Shown in pieces: positions 1 through 7,756 of a DNA stretch of 17,338 bases. The stretch is from positions 1-17,338 of the forward strand of contig JBOHRW010000183.1 of the NCBI GenBank assembly GCA_050732935.1. Reading direction: 5' to 3'. Both the position numbers and the translations under genes were made by a program. Source of the stretch: DASRVA01 sp050732935. GTDB lineage: Bacteria; Gemmatimonadota; Gemmatimonadetes; JACCXV01; JAHWKZ01. The notes under the pieces were generated by a model, which had not been told where the DNA came from, did no database searches, and saw only the letters and a list, made by a program, of their open reading frames with translations. Numbering within the stretch: position 1 is the first letter of the stretch; every line of letters begins with the position of its first letter.

Positions 1-2490
1 GGCGTCGGCCGCGGCCCCCGCCGCGGCGTGGTCGCCGTCGATCCCGAGCCCCGCGGGCGCCTCGGCGACCCGCTCCTGGGCGATCCGCGTGAGATAGACC
101 GCCTCGGTCAGGGCCTCGGCCAGATCGGCGGCCGCCGGCCGGCCCCCGATCGTCTCCATCAGCGCGGTCAGCGCCCGTTCGAGTCCGCCCGTGACGACCC
201 GCTGGCGGGCCACCCGGTCCGCCTGCTCGCCGGTATCCCGGGCGGGGGCCTCCATCCGCTCGAGCAGCTCCTGCTCGCGCTCGGCCAGGAAGAGCACCGC
301 GCCTCCGGCACGGTCTAGGGCGGCTCGGTTTCGGGCCCGCTCCTCGGCCTCGGCTCCCAGCGAGGCCTCGGCCTGCTGGGCGACGCTCGACAGCGCCATG
401 GCGGCATCCTGCTGGGCCTGGGCCGCTACGCCGGGGTCACCCGATCGAACGCCCTCCGCCGCTTGCTGGAGGGCCAGGTCGACGCTCTCCTCGAGCCGAT
501 CCGGCAGGGAGGCCGCGGCCTCCCGCGCCGATTCCGCGAGCGCGTCCTGCGACTCCGCGATCTCGTCGGACAGCTCCCCGGGCGCGGCTCCTCGGGTCCG
601 CTCCGCCAAACCCATCTCGGCGTCCGCGATCCGGTTCAGCGAATCGACGCCCGCCTTGACGGCGAGCAGCGAGTCGATCTCCGCCAGGCCGCGACGGATG
701 GCCTCGAGGACCGATGCGCGCGCGGCCGCCTCGCCCGTCGGATCGGGAGCGACACCGGGCGGCGGGGCGAGCTGCGCCCGCGAGGCTCCTTCCAGGAGCC
801 TGCGGTAGCCCTCCATGCGCTCGGCCAGATCGGGCGGGAGCCCGGGGTCGGCCAGGGTCCGGTCGAGCGCCGACGCCAGGCTGTCGGCCGCTTGACGGAG
901 CCGCTCGTCGATCCGATCGTCGGGCCGCTCACTGGCCCTCTCGCCGGTCCTCTCACCCGGGGGCTCCCCCGCCCGCTCACCGGAGCGGTCCGCGGCTCCC
1001 GCTTCCCGCCGCTGCCGCCCCGCGGTCTCGTCGATGATGTCGGCCATGCGGTCCGCAGCGGCCTGCCGCTTCGCCCGCGCCTCCTCGGCGAGCCGGGAGC
1101 GATCAGCGACGATCGCGGTCCGCCAGGCGCTCGAAGCGCGCCTGCCGGCAAGGTCGAGGACGGCCACGCGGTAGCTGAGCGTCTCCCCGGGCGCGGCATC
1201 CTGCGCCAATGGTACGGCACCCGAGAGCGTGGTGTCGCGCGCTCCGGACGGATCTCCGAGCGTGCCCGAGCGGCCGTCGTCCGTCTCCCACCGCACCTGG
1301 CCGAGGCCCGCGGCCGACCCGGCTCTCGCCTCGACCCAGGCGCGGACGGCCGACAGGACGACCGGGTCCTCGGCGGGGAGGACGACGTCCACCCACGTGG
1401 CCCCTTCGGCGGCGATCTGGAAGGGCTCGCTGGAAACCGTGGCGCCATCGGCGTCTCGCACGACGACACGCGCGGATCCGGAGGGCGGGACGACGGCGCC
1501 CGAGAAGGACGCCCCGCCGATCTCCAGATCCACCCGGCGGCCCTCTCCAACCTCGAGGGCCGCGTCCGTCAGCGGCCGGTTCGACTCCCCCCTCAGCTCG
1601 AGCCGCGTCCCACCCGGGACGGTCCGTCCGACGAGCGGGAACCACGGGCCTTCCGGCGTCCGTCCCTCGAGCCGCACGACCGCGAGCGGAGCGCGTACCG
1701 ACACGCGGTGGACAGCGCTCGTGAACGGGCCGTATCGGACGCGGTACTCCGCGTCGGCGACGACGACGTCCCAGTGCCAGGAGCCCCAAGGACCCGAGGC
1801 CAGGGTTTCGGCCGACCAGCTTCCTGTGGCGGGTCGGAGATCGAGGATGAGAGCGGCATCCATGGCGGGGCCGGCGAACCGGACCTCCCCATCGAGCGCG
1901 GCTCCGCGCTCGATCTCGACGTCACCGGGGGCGATCCACCATGCGACGGCGGGGGCCCGCCAGATGGAAGATGGGGCACCGAGAGCGGCCGTCACCCTGC
2001 GCGCGGCATCGGGCGCCGTCAGGGCCGCAAGGGCGGCCAGACCGGCGAGCGCGAGAGCCACCCGCCGACGCCCTGCCGCCATGCGCCGCTCCTCCTCGCC
2101 CAGCGCCTCGTCCAGGCGTGCCTCGCCCCGCCTCGTCATCCAGCTGCGGATCGCCACCTGGCGCTGGCGGCCGAGCGACCCGGCCGCCGACGCTTCGAGC
2201 CCGACCGTCCCACCGCGGGTCTGGGGGAACAGGCGGTCGATGCGGCGGGCGAGCTCGCGTGCCGACGGCCCGTCGCTCCAGCGACGGGCGATCGCACCCG
2301 CTCCGATCAGCAGGCCGACCGCGCCAGTCGCGTAGCCCACCGGCCGCCACGCCGACACGGGCCCGACGAGGCCCTCCCAGCCGATCATCACGACCGCGGC
2401 GGCAGGCACCAGGGCCAGGGCCGTCCAGGCCAGCGTTCGGCGACGGCGCCCACGCGCCGCCGTGGTGAGGTTCAGCAGCTCGTTCTCCAT
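1..2490 (-). CDS. Large membrane protein, DUF4175-like (3' end beyond window)
   Basis: An uninterrupted minus-strand frame of exactly 830 codons runs from an ATG at 2490 (MENELLNLTTAARGRRR) to base 1 without a stop, so the C-terminus lies outside the window. Seen: two membrane segments near residues 20-37 and 51-68, a third at about 143-160, then a beta-rich, probably periplasmic part (about 180-450) that opens with a PGD-x-E-x-x-RG stretch. A long charged, Ala/Arg/Glu-rich helical part follows (about 460-830), with a low-complexity run of GER/SER repeats near 500-530. This layout (N-terminal membrane hairpin, Ig-like repeats, long helical tail) resembles proteins annotated DUF4175, whose role is unknown. 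The family call is from memory of that layout. The start has no clear Shine-Dalgarno sequence. The gene follows the barrel gene after 87 bases and may or may not share its transcript. Confidence 0.75.
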   Translation of the reverse strand, partial: MENELLNLTTAARGRRRRTLAWTALALVPAAAVVMIGWEGLVGPVSAWRPVGYATGAVGLLIGAGAIARRWSDGPSARELARRIDRLFPQTRGGTVGLEASAAGSLGRQRQVAIRSWMTRRGEARLDEALGEEERRMAAGRRRVALALAGLAALAALTAPDAARRVTAALGAPSSIWRAPAVAWWIAPGDVEIERGAALDGEVRFAGPAMDAALILDLRPATGSWSAETLASGPWGSWHWDVVVADAEYRVRYGPFTSAVHRVSVRAPLAVVRLEGRTPEGPWFPLVGRTVPGGTRLELRGESNRPLTDAALEVGEGRRVDLEIGGASFSGAVVPPSGSARVVVRDADGATVSSEPFQIAAEGATWVDVVLPAEDPVVLSAVRAWVEARAGSAAGLGQVRWETDDGRSGTLGDPSGARDTTLSGAVPLAQDAAPGETLSYRVAVLDLAGRRASSAWRTAIVADRSRLAEEARAKRQAAADRMADIIDETAGRQRREAGAADRSGERAGEPPGERTGERASERPDDRIDERLRQAADSLASALDRTLADPGLPPDLAERMEGYRRLLEGASRAQLAPPPGVAPDPTGEAAARASVLEAIRRGLAEIDSLLAVKAGVDSLNRIADAEMGLAERTRGAAPGELSDEIAESQDALAESAREAAASLPDRLEESVDLALQQAAEGVRSGDPGVAAQAQQDAAMALSSVAQQAEASLGAEAEERARNRAALDRAGGAVLFLAEREQELLERMEAPARDTGEQADRVARQRVVTGGLERALTALMETIGGRPAAADLAEALTEAVYLTRIAQERVAEAPAGLGIDGDHAAAGAAADA

Positions 2491-2492
2491 GA

Positions 2493-2504
2493 CGAATGCA
2501 TTCG
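2493..2504. repeat. 12-base perfect palindrome just before the DUF4175-like start
   Basis: The bases CGAATGCATTCG are their own reverse complement. They sit two bases upstream of the ATG at 2490, where a ribosome binding site would be expected, and none is visible. It could be a small operator or a hairpin that affects initiation, or it could be chance. No second copy was noticed nearby. Confidence 0.3.
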
Positions 2505-2577
2505 CGGCCGGACCGTGGCTCGGCGCGTCTCCAGGAGAGAAACGCGCGCGACGGGTCCGACGCTCAACGGGGCCGGA

Positions 2578-3747
2578 TCAGGGTCGGTAGTTCATGCCGA
2601 TCGAATACACGTTCTTCGTGTAGAAATCGTTGAGAGTGATCGACTCGTTGCGATACCTCCCGTACCGCACCTCGATCGAGTAGTCGGGCATTATGTCCTT
2701 GACCAGTCGCACCAGAAACACGTTGTCGGCGGTCGCGTCGCCGGTGTTGATGGAGCCCGCGCCCTCCAGGTTGGGCACGGGCTCGCTGAACGTCTTCAGG
2801 TCGACCCGTCCGTAGAACTGCAGAAGCATCTCCCACGGCAGCCGCCGCAAAACCTGCAGGCCCATCGAGTGACTCAGGTACGAGAATCCGAACGAGTTCG
2901 AGTCGTTGTAACGGAAACGGTAGTCCGCCTGAATGGACACGTCGCCCAGCCATGTCAGCTCCAGCCCGAGCTGGTGCAGCTGATCCGCCTGCCGCTCGCG
3001 GGTGGGGCTTAGGAACACGTTGCTCGGGATGGGGTCCGTGGGCTCGATTACGGCCCGCCCTGGATAGCGGTACCGGTCGAGCGAGTACGTCCATGTCGCC
3101 TGCAGGTCGGCCCCGAACTCCTTGGCCAGCGAGGCGAAGCCGCCCACGCCGTCGCTGCCGAAGACCGCATCCAGGTTCTCGAAGTCGACCGTGCTGGCCC
3201 GCGCGCCCATCTCGAGCCGCGCGGCGTGATCCTCGGCCAGCGGTTGCAGGTCGATGATCGCGTTCGCGCTGCCCATGAAGCGCGTGAAGCCATCCTCGTT
3301 GAAGAGGAAGAATTCGTCGGTCCACTTGCGGTTCTTGACCCCGAGCTGGCCGCCGAACGCCACGCTCTCGCCGACGCGGCGCAGATACCCCACGCTCCCC
3401 TCGTTCACGAACTGGTTCCCCAGCTCGAAATCGTCCCGGTCCACGAATCCGAAGTGGCGCTTGAAGCCGCCCTGGTACGACAAGGTGAGCCGCTGGTGCC
3501 CGCTCGCGCCCCAGCGCAGGTCCCCACGATAAGCGACGCGCGCCACCTGCGAGCGAACGGGATCGTCCAGCTGCTCGTTGACGTTGTCGTCGAACTCGTA
3601 CGTGAAACGGAGGTCCTGCTCGTACTCCCAGGCGCTCTGCGCCCGCACCGACCCCGGGACTACGGCCACCCCCAGCATCAGCATCGCCGCGGCCACCCGG
3701 AATCCGGCCCGGGGTGGCCGGCCTCGCGTCGACGAACAACCTTTCAT
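2578..3747 (-). CDS. Outer-membrane beta-barrel protein, function unknown
   Basis: A 389-residue protein. The ATG at 3747 is preceded by a strong GGAGGGAG ribosome binding site. The N-terminus is a signal peptide: basic start, hydrophobic stretch at about 17-31, and a likely cut after VRA near residue 36. The mature part has alternating polar and aromatic residues typical of transmembrane beta-strands, from an opening strand around LRFTYEFDDNVNEQ to a final strand ending NVYSIGMNYRP. Barrel-type strands are visible throughout, suggesting a barrel of about 16 strands or more; that number is a rough guess. The last residue is Pro rather than the usual Phe, Tyr or Trp, although a Tyr is two residues before it. 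It lies 19 bases after the coiled-coil gene, so it is probably the last gene of the kinase/regulator operon. It may be a pore, an assembly factor partner or a surface structure; I cannot name the family. Confidence 0.8.
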   Translation of the reverse strand: MKGCSSTRGRPPRAGFRVAAAMLMLGVAVVPGSVRAQSAWEYEQDLRFTYEFDDNVNEQLDDPVRSQVARVAYRGDLRWGASGHQRLTLSYQGGFKRHFGFVDRDDFELGNQFVNEGSVGYLRRVGESVAFGGQLGVKNRKWTDEFFLFNEDGFTRFMGSANAIIDLQPLAEDHAARLEMGARASTVDFENLDAVFGSDGVGGFASLAKEFGADLQATWTYSLDRYRYPGRAVIEPTDPIPSNVFLSPTRERQADQLHQLGLELTWLGDVSIQADYRFRYNDSNSFGFSYLSHSMGLQVLRRLPWEMLLQFYGRVDLKTFSEPVPNLEGAGSINTGDATADNVFLVRLVKDIMPDYSIEVRYGRYRNESITLNDFYTKNVYSIGMNYRP

Positions 3748-3766
3748 GACGGCTCCCTCCTGCGGA

Positions 3767-4693
3767 CTAAGGATAAAACTCCTCCAATCGCTGTGCGAAC
3801 AGTCGTTCCAAGTTCTGATAGCCGGTGCGCCGCTCGTTGAGCTCGATGCGCTGGCGCTGGAGCTGACGGATGCTGGCGTCGGGGTCCTCGAACGCCGCCC
3901 CCAGCTCGCCGGCGCCGGCGCTACGGTCCTCGAGGATCGCGTCGAGCTGCCGGCCACTTCCCCCGCGGTCGTCCCACAGATCGATGTCCTCCCTCAGCCG
4001 ACGGAACTCCTCCATGTCGCGCTTGCGCTGCTCGGCGCGGACGATCTTGTTGTCGATCGTCGAGATGCGCTGGTCGATGCGCTCGATCAGGTCCCGCGCG
4101 ATCGCCAGCTTGACCCTGAGCTCGGACGGATCGTCGCGAGCATCGAAGGTGAGATCCAGGAGCAGCAGATCCTCCTCCCCCGACTCCCGCGCCATGATGA
4201 TCTCGTCGCGGGCTGTGACGTACTCCTCGAGCCGGCCGACGAGCCGGCTGATCTCGGCGGCGCTCTCATCGGTTCGGGGGCGGCCGGTCAGCTCATCGAT
4301 CCGCTGGCGGGCCACGGCGATCTCGCGGCTGTAGGCGAGAAGAAGGTCGGCCTGAAGGTCCTGGACCTGCTCGTAGAGCACGCGCAGCCTTCGCGCGAGC
4401 CCAGTGATCTCCCGCGAGACGTCGAGAATCTGGTTGGACAGCGACTCGAAGCGCGCGCTCCCCGGACGGGCGTCACGCTTGGCCCGGCTCAACGAGTCGG
4501 CGCGATCCTCGTAGGAGCGGAGCCGAGCCTGGAGCTGTGCGATGTCGGTCTCACGCTCGTCGATCAGGCGTCGCAGCTCGGGGATCCCGGGCCCCTGCGC
4601 CTGGACGGGGGGCGCCCACCCGCCCGCCAGCCCCATCGCCAGGAGCACCATGCCGAGCCGCCGCGCGGGCCCATTATGAAGAAGGGCGCTCAT
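3767..4693 (-). CDS. Exported coiled-coil protein
   Basis: A 308-residue protein. The ATG at 4693 starts 12 bases after the regulator stop, and AGG lies 9 bases upstream of it. Residues 1-32 look like a signal peptide: hydrophobic LGMVLLAMGLAGG, then a probable cut after VQA. From about 37 to 300 it is almost entirely predicted helix with heptad-like spacing of Leu, Ile and Val and many Arg and Glu. The main coiled-coil stretches are about 37-140 and 180-235, with a further one at 265-305. No catalytic motif is visible. Because it lies between a two-component system and an outer-membrane barrel, it may be a periplasmic spacer or partner of the barrel. That is inference. A periplasmic ligand or sensor-associated protein is the alternative. 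Confidence 0.75.
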   Translation of the reverse strand: MSALLHNGPARRLGMVLLAMGLAGGWAPPVQAQGPGIPELRRLIDERETDIAQLQARLRSYEDRADSLSRAKRDARPGSARFESLSNQILDVSREITGLARRLRVLYEQVQDLQADLLLAYSREIAVARQRIDELTGRPRTDESAAEISRLVGRLEEYVTARDEIIMARESGEEDLLLLDLTFDARDDPSELRVKLAIARDLIERIDQRISTIDNKIVRAEQRKRDMEEFRRLREDIDLWDDRGGSGRQLDAILEDRSAGAGELGAAFEDPDASIRQLQRQRIELNERRTGYQNLERLFAQRLEEFYP

Positions 4694-4705
4694 CTTCAGC
4701 GTCCT

Positions 4706-6103
4706 TCAGTCGTTGGTGGTGATGCCATACTTCTCCAGCTTGTAATACAACGCGCTCGTCTTGATCCCCAGCAGCTCGGCCGTCTTTGTCTTGACCCCAC
4801 CCGCCTGCTCCAGCGCGCGCTCGAGCATCGAGCGCTCGAGCCGCTCGAGCGCCGCGTCCAGCGGAACGGTCCCCACCGGGGGAGCCACGAAGGAGGTTTC
4901 CGAAGCGCGTGGGGCGAGCCGGTCGTCCAGCGGGAACGAATCGGGCCCCAGGACGCGGCCGTCGCACAGCACGATGGCACGCTCCAGCATGTTCTCGAGC
5001 TCGCGGATGTTCCCGGGCCAATCGTAGTTGTGCAGAAGCTCGAGCCCGCGCTCGCCGATCCCGTCGATCGGCTTTCCCATCTCGCTCGAGATCGATGCGA
5101 TGAAATGCTGCACCAGCGGCAGGATATCCTCCTTCCGCGCGCGAAGCGGAGGGACCTCGATGGGAATGATGTGAAGGCGGTAGAACAGGTCCTCGCGGAA
5201 GGCTCCGCTCTCCACGAGCGGTCGGAGGTTCTGGTTCGTCGCGCTGATGATCCGGACGTCGACCTGGATCGTCTCCTCGCCGCCGACGCGCTCGATCTCC
5301 TTTTCCTGCAGCACGCGCAGCAGCTTGACCTGGACCGAGGGCGGGATGTCCGCGATCTCGTCGAGGAAGAGCGTACCCCGATGCGCCAGTTCGAACCGGC
5401 CCTTGCGCTCCTTGATCGCCCCCGTGAAGGCCCCCTTCTCGTGTCCGAAGAGCTCCGACTCCAGGAGGCTCTCGGCCAGCGCCGAGCAGTTGACCTTGAT
5501 GAAGGGTCCTTCCCGACGCGGGCTTTCCCGATGGATGGCTCGAGCGATCAGCTCCTTGCCAGTGCCGCTCTCACCGTAGATGTAGACCGACGACGGGGTC
5601 TCGGCGACCTTCCGCACCTGCTGGAAGATGTCGCGCATGGCGGCGGAGACCCCCACGATATCGCCGAAGTGGTGCTCCACCTCCTGTCGCAGGTACTCCG
5701 TCTCCGCGCGGAGCTGGTCGCGCTCGTGCCGCAGGTCCCGGGTCTCGAGCACACGGTTCACCTTGACGCGCAGCTCGCCCGTGTCGAACGGTTTGGTGAT
5801 AAAGTCGGCGGCTCCTCGCTTCATCGCCTCGACCGCGATGTCGATGGTCCCGAAGGCGGTGATCAGCATCACGTCGGGATGGCCGGGCAGCGGGCCCTGC
5901 CGGATCGCGTCCAGGAGTTCGAGACCGGTCATGCCGTCCATCTTGTAATCGGTGATCACCAGATCGAAGGGTTGCCCGCGGCAAAGCCCCATCGCGTGGT
6001 CTCCTCCGGGCGCGACGGCGACCATGTGCCCGCCGCGGGTGAGCATCTGCTCGAGCCCCTCGCGCATGGTCGGGTTGTCCTCCACGATCAGGATCCGGGC
6101 CAT
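4706..6103 (-). CDS. NtrC-family sigma54-dependent response regulator
   Basis: A 465-residue activator with three domains in order. The receiver domain (about 2-120) has phospho-acceptor Asp52 and Lys104. The AAA+ sigma54-interaction domain (about 148-380) has Walker A GESGTGKE at 177-184, the sigma54-contacting GAFTGA loop at 224-229 and a Walker B LFLDE near 245-249. The C-terminal Fis-type helix-turn-helix (about 420-460) ends TKTAELLGIKTSALYYKL. All key residues are intact. The ATG at 6103 is chosen over a GTG two codons upstream because GGGAGG sits 5 bases before it. The gene starts 11 bases after the kinase stop, so the kinase is its likely partner. In this family, phosphorylation allows ATP-driven opening of sigma54 promoters. 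I saw no convincing sigma54 -24/-12 element in the gaps of this window, so its targets may lie elsewhere. Confidence 0.95.
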   Translation of the reverse strand: MARILIVEDNPTMREGLEQMLTRGGHMVAVAPGGDHAMGLCRGQPFDLVITDYKMDGMTGLELLDAIRQGPLPGHPDVMLITAFGTIDIAVEAMKRGAADFITKPFDTGELRVKVNRVLETRDLRHERDQLRAETEYLRQEVEHHFGDIVGVSAAMRDIFQQVRKVAETPSSVYIYGESGTGKELIARAIHRESPRREGPFIKVNCSALAESLLESELFGHEKGAFTGAIKERKGRFELAHRGTLFLDEIADIPPSVQVKLLRVLQEKEIERVGGEETIQVDVRIISATNQNLRPLVESGAFREDLFYRLHIIPIEVPPLRARKEDILPLVQHFIASISSEMGKPIDGIGERGLELLHNYDWPGNIRELENMLERAIVLCDGRVLGPDSFPLDDRLAPRASETSFVAPPVGTVPLDAALERLERSMLERALEQAGGVKTKTAELLGIKTSALYYKLEKYGITTND

Positions 6104-6114
6104 GTCCACCTCCC

Positions 6115-7608
6115 TCAGCCGCCCACGGCCGCGGACGGCTCCGCCGCGCGGAACCGGGACGCGGCGGCGCTGGCGGCGGGTAGCACGACGAAGAAGATCG
6201 TCTTCTCGCCCGGCACGCTCTCGACCCAGATCTCGCCTTCGTTCTCCTCGATGATGGAGCGGACGATCGACAGTCCCAGTCCGGCCCCCGCGCCCTTCGT
6301 CGTGAAGAACGGATCGAAGATCTGCTTGATGCGGTCGGACGGGATGCCGGGCCCGTAGTCCCGGATCACGATCCGGATCCGTTCGCTTGCCTCGTGGGCC
6401 TCGATCTCCACCCGACCGCCCTTCGGCGAGGCTTGGATGGCGTTCTTGACGAGGTTGACGAGGGCTCGCTTGATCTGGTCGACGTCGGCGTAGACGCGCA
6501 GGTCGTCATCGGCCAGCTCGACCTCGATCCGGACCTCCCTGGCCTGTCCCTCCCCGGCCAGGAGAAAGCTGATGTCGTCCAGGGCCTCGCGCAGGACAAA
6601 GGGCTCGAGGACGGGACGGCGCGGCCGGGCGTAGACGAGGAACTCGTTGACGATCGTCTTCAGGTTCTGGACCTCGCGGATGATCTTGTCGAGATGCCCC
6701 CGCCGCCCATCCTGCTCCGGGAGGTCGTCGCGCAGGAGACCGGCGAAGATCTCGATGCCACCAAGCGGATTGCGGATCTCGTGCGCCACCCCGGCCAGCA
6801 TGGTCCTCAGATGCCGGTCACGGCGGACGATCCCGCGCCGCATGTTCTCCATGGCGTCGCCCAGGTAGCCGATCTCGTCGCGCGAGTCGACCCTCACCTG
6901 CTCGCTCATCTCGCCGCGCTCCATCCGCTCAGCCGACCGGACCAGCTCGCCGATGGGTCGCGACAGCGAGCGGGCGAAGAGAAACCCTACCAGGATCGTG
7001 AGACCGATGGCGACCGCCGTCAGCAGGATGGTCATGCGCCGGAAGTCGTTGAAGACGTCGAGGAACTCGACCGGCAGGTCCACCCCCAGCACGGCTACGA
7101 CCTCGCGGCGGGCCCCCTGCGGATCCACGAACCCGATCAGCGGCGCCATCGCCGTCTGGTAGACGTTCCCCTCCGGGTCACGGAACGGCACGGTGATGAC
7201 CGCCTCGCCGGCCAGGGCGCGCTCGATCTCGGGGGCGTAGTTCTCGAGCGCCGGATATACCGACCCGACGTCCATGCGGGTCGTGTCGGTGGTGGCCCGG
7301 ATGCGCAGCTCGCGGTCGAAGATGTAGGCCGCGTCGACCCCGAAACGGTCGCGGATCCGCTGCAGCTCCTCCTGGGCGATGGCCCGGGTGTTGGGCCCGA
7401 GATCCGCCACGACCGCCTGGATGAGGCCGGGGTCGTTGAGGACGATGCCGCCGGCCTGGGCCACGGCCTGGAGACGGTTCTCCATCTCCCGCCGCACGTG
7501 CTGGGTAGCGACCCGGTACCAGATCATGGCGCTGAGGACGATCAGCCCCGTCACCAGCGCGATGAAGGTGACGATGAGCTTGGTCCGGATCCGGTTTCGG
7601 CGCTCCAT
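6115..7608 (-). CDS. Membrane histidine kinase, NtrB/AtoS-like
   Basis: A 497-residue sensor kinase. TM1 is at about 11-33. A periplasmic sensor region of about 160 residues (34-190) looks like a single Cache/PAS-like fold. TM2 is at about 192-213, followed by HAMP (about 213-265), HisKA with phospho-acceptor His276 in AHEIRNPLGG, and a HATPase domain. The ATPase domain shows N-box NLVKNAIQA (Asn389), DYGPGIP at 417-423, FDPFFTTK and GAGLGLS at 441-447. All catalytic boxes are present. The ATG at 7608 is preferred: an AGG lies 8 bases upstream, and the alternative TTG at 7632 falls inside the -10 element of the predicted promoter. It phosphorylates, by family analogy, the NtrC-type regulator encoded 11 bases downstream. 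The ligand cannot be read from the sequence. Confidence 0.95.
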   Translation of the reverse strand: MERRNRIRTKLIVTFIALVTGLIVLSAMIWYRVATQHVRREMENRLQAVAQAGGIVLNDPGLIQAVVADLGPNTRAIAQEELQRIRDRFGVDAAYIFDRELRIRATTDTTRMDVGSVYPALENYAPEIERALAGEAVITVPFRDPEGNVYQTAMAPLIGFVDPQGARREVVAVLGVDLPVEFLDVFNDFRRMTILLTAVAIGLTILVGFLFARSLSRPIGELVRSAERMERGEMSEQVRVDSRDEIGYLGDAMENMRRGIVRRDRHLRTMLAGVAHEIRNPLGGIEIFAGLLRDDLPEQDGRRGHLDKIIREVQNLKTIVNEFLVYARPRRPVLEPFVLREALDDISFLLAGEGQAREVRIEVELADDDLRVYADVDQIKRALVNLVKNAIQASPKGGRVEIEAHEASERIRIVIRDYGPGIPSDRIKQIFDPFFTTKGAGAGLGLSIVRSIIEENEGEIWVESVPGEKTIFFVVLPAASAAASRFRAAEPSAAVGG

Positions 7609-7630
7609 AGGACGACCTATCCCAAAGACC

Positions 7631-7660
7631 AAGCTACGGTTAGGTGATGGTATATGTCAA
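7631..7660 (-). promoter_or_regulatory. Sigma70-type promoter of the kinase operon
   Basis: On the minus strand a perfect TTGACA (7660-7655) is followed after 18 bases by TAGCTT (7636-7631). A start site about 7 bases further would give a short leader of roughly 16-18 bases before the ATG at 7608. It lies in the only sizeable gap on the left side of the window and in an AT-richer patch (ACATATACCATCACCTAAC) within very GC-rich DNA, which supports it. Confidence 0.6.
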
Positions 7661-7709
7661 AGCACATTAATCGCCCTCTTCCCCGCAGGCGATCGGATGC
7701 ACGACCCGC

Positions 7710-7753
7710 GCCCGCGACAAGCCCGTTGAAAGAGCGCGGGCTGTTCAACAGCC
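7710..7753 (-). terminator. Overlapping inverted repeats after the DUF4159 gene, possible terminator
   Basis: Just past the DUF4159 stop (7757) the minus strand can form GGCTG-TTGAA-CAGCC (7753-7739). Alternatively it can form a 7-base stem GCCCGCG/CGCGGGC (7741-7735 with 7716-7710, 18-base loop), which partly shares bases with the first. A CTCTTTC lies between them but there is no proper T-run, so intrinsic termination is uncertain. Together with the promoter at 7631-7660, this is all that I see in the 148-base gap 7609-7756. Confidence 0.35.
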
Positions 7754-7756
7754 TGC

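Noticed and set aside
636..1550. A 304-codon minus-strand frame rich in Ser, Arg and Pro
   Set aside because: It is an off-frame reading of the DUF4175-like gene. Its composition is typical of shifted GC-rich codons, and the true frame spans the whole region without a stop.
463..3012. An 849-codon open frame on the plus strand
   Set aside because: It crosses the antisense of two different genes and their gap. It is rich in Arg, Gly and Pro with no recognisable domain, as expected opposite GC-rich coding DNA. The minus strand has a coherent membrane protein and a barrel with a signal peptide.
3578..6358. A 926-codon open frame on the plus strand
   Set aside because: It is antisense to the coiled-coil gene, the NtrC-type regulator and parts of the kinase and barrel genes, whose motifs are all intact on the minus strand. 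It is a mirror of their codon bias.
4694..7608. Sigma54 (-24/-12) promoters for the NtrC-type regulator's own operon
   Set aside because: I looked for the GG-N10-GC pattern in the gaps around the operon and found nothing convincing; the only good promoter is of sigma70 type.
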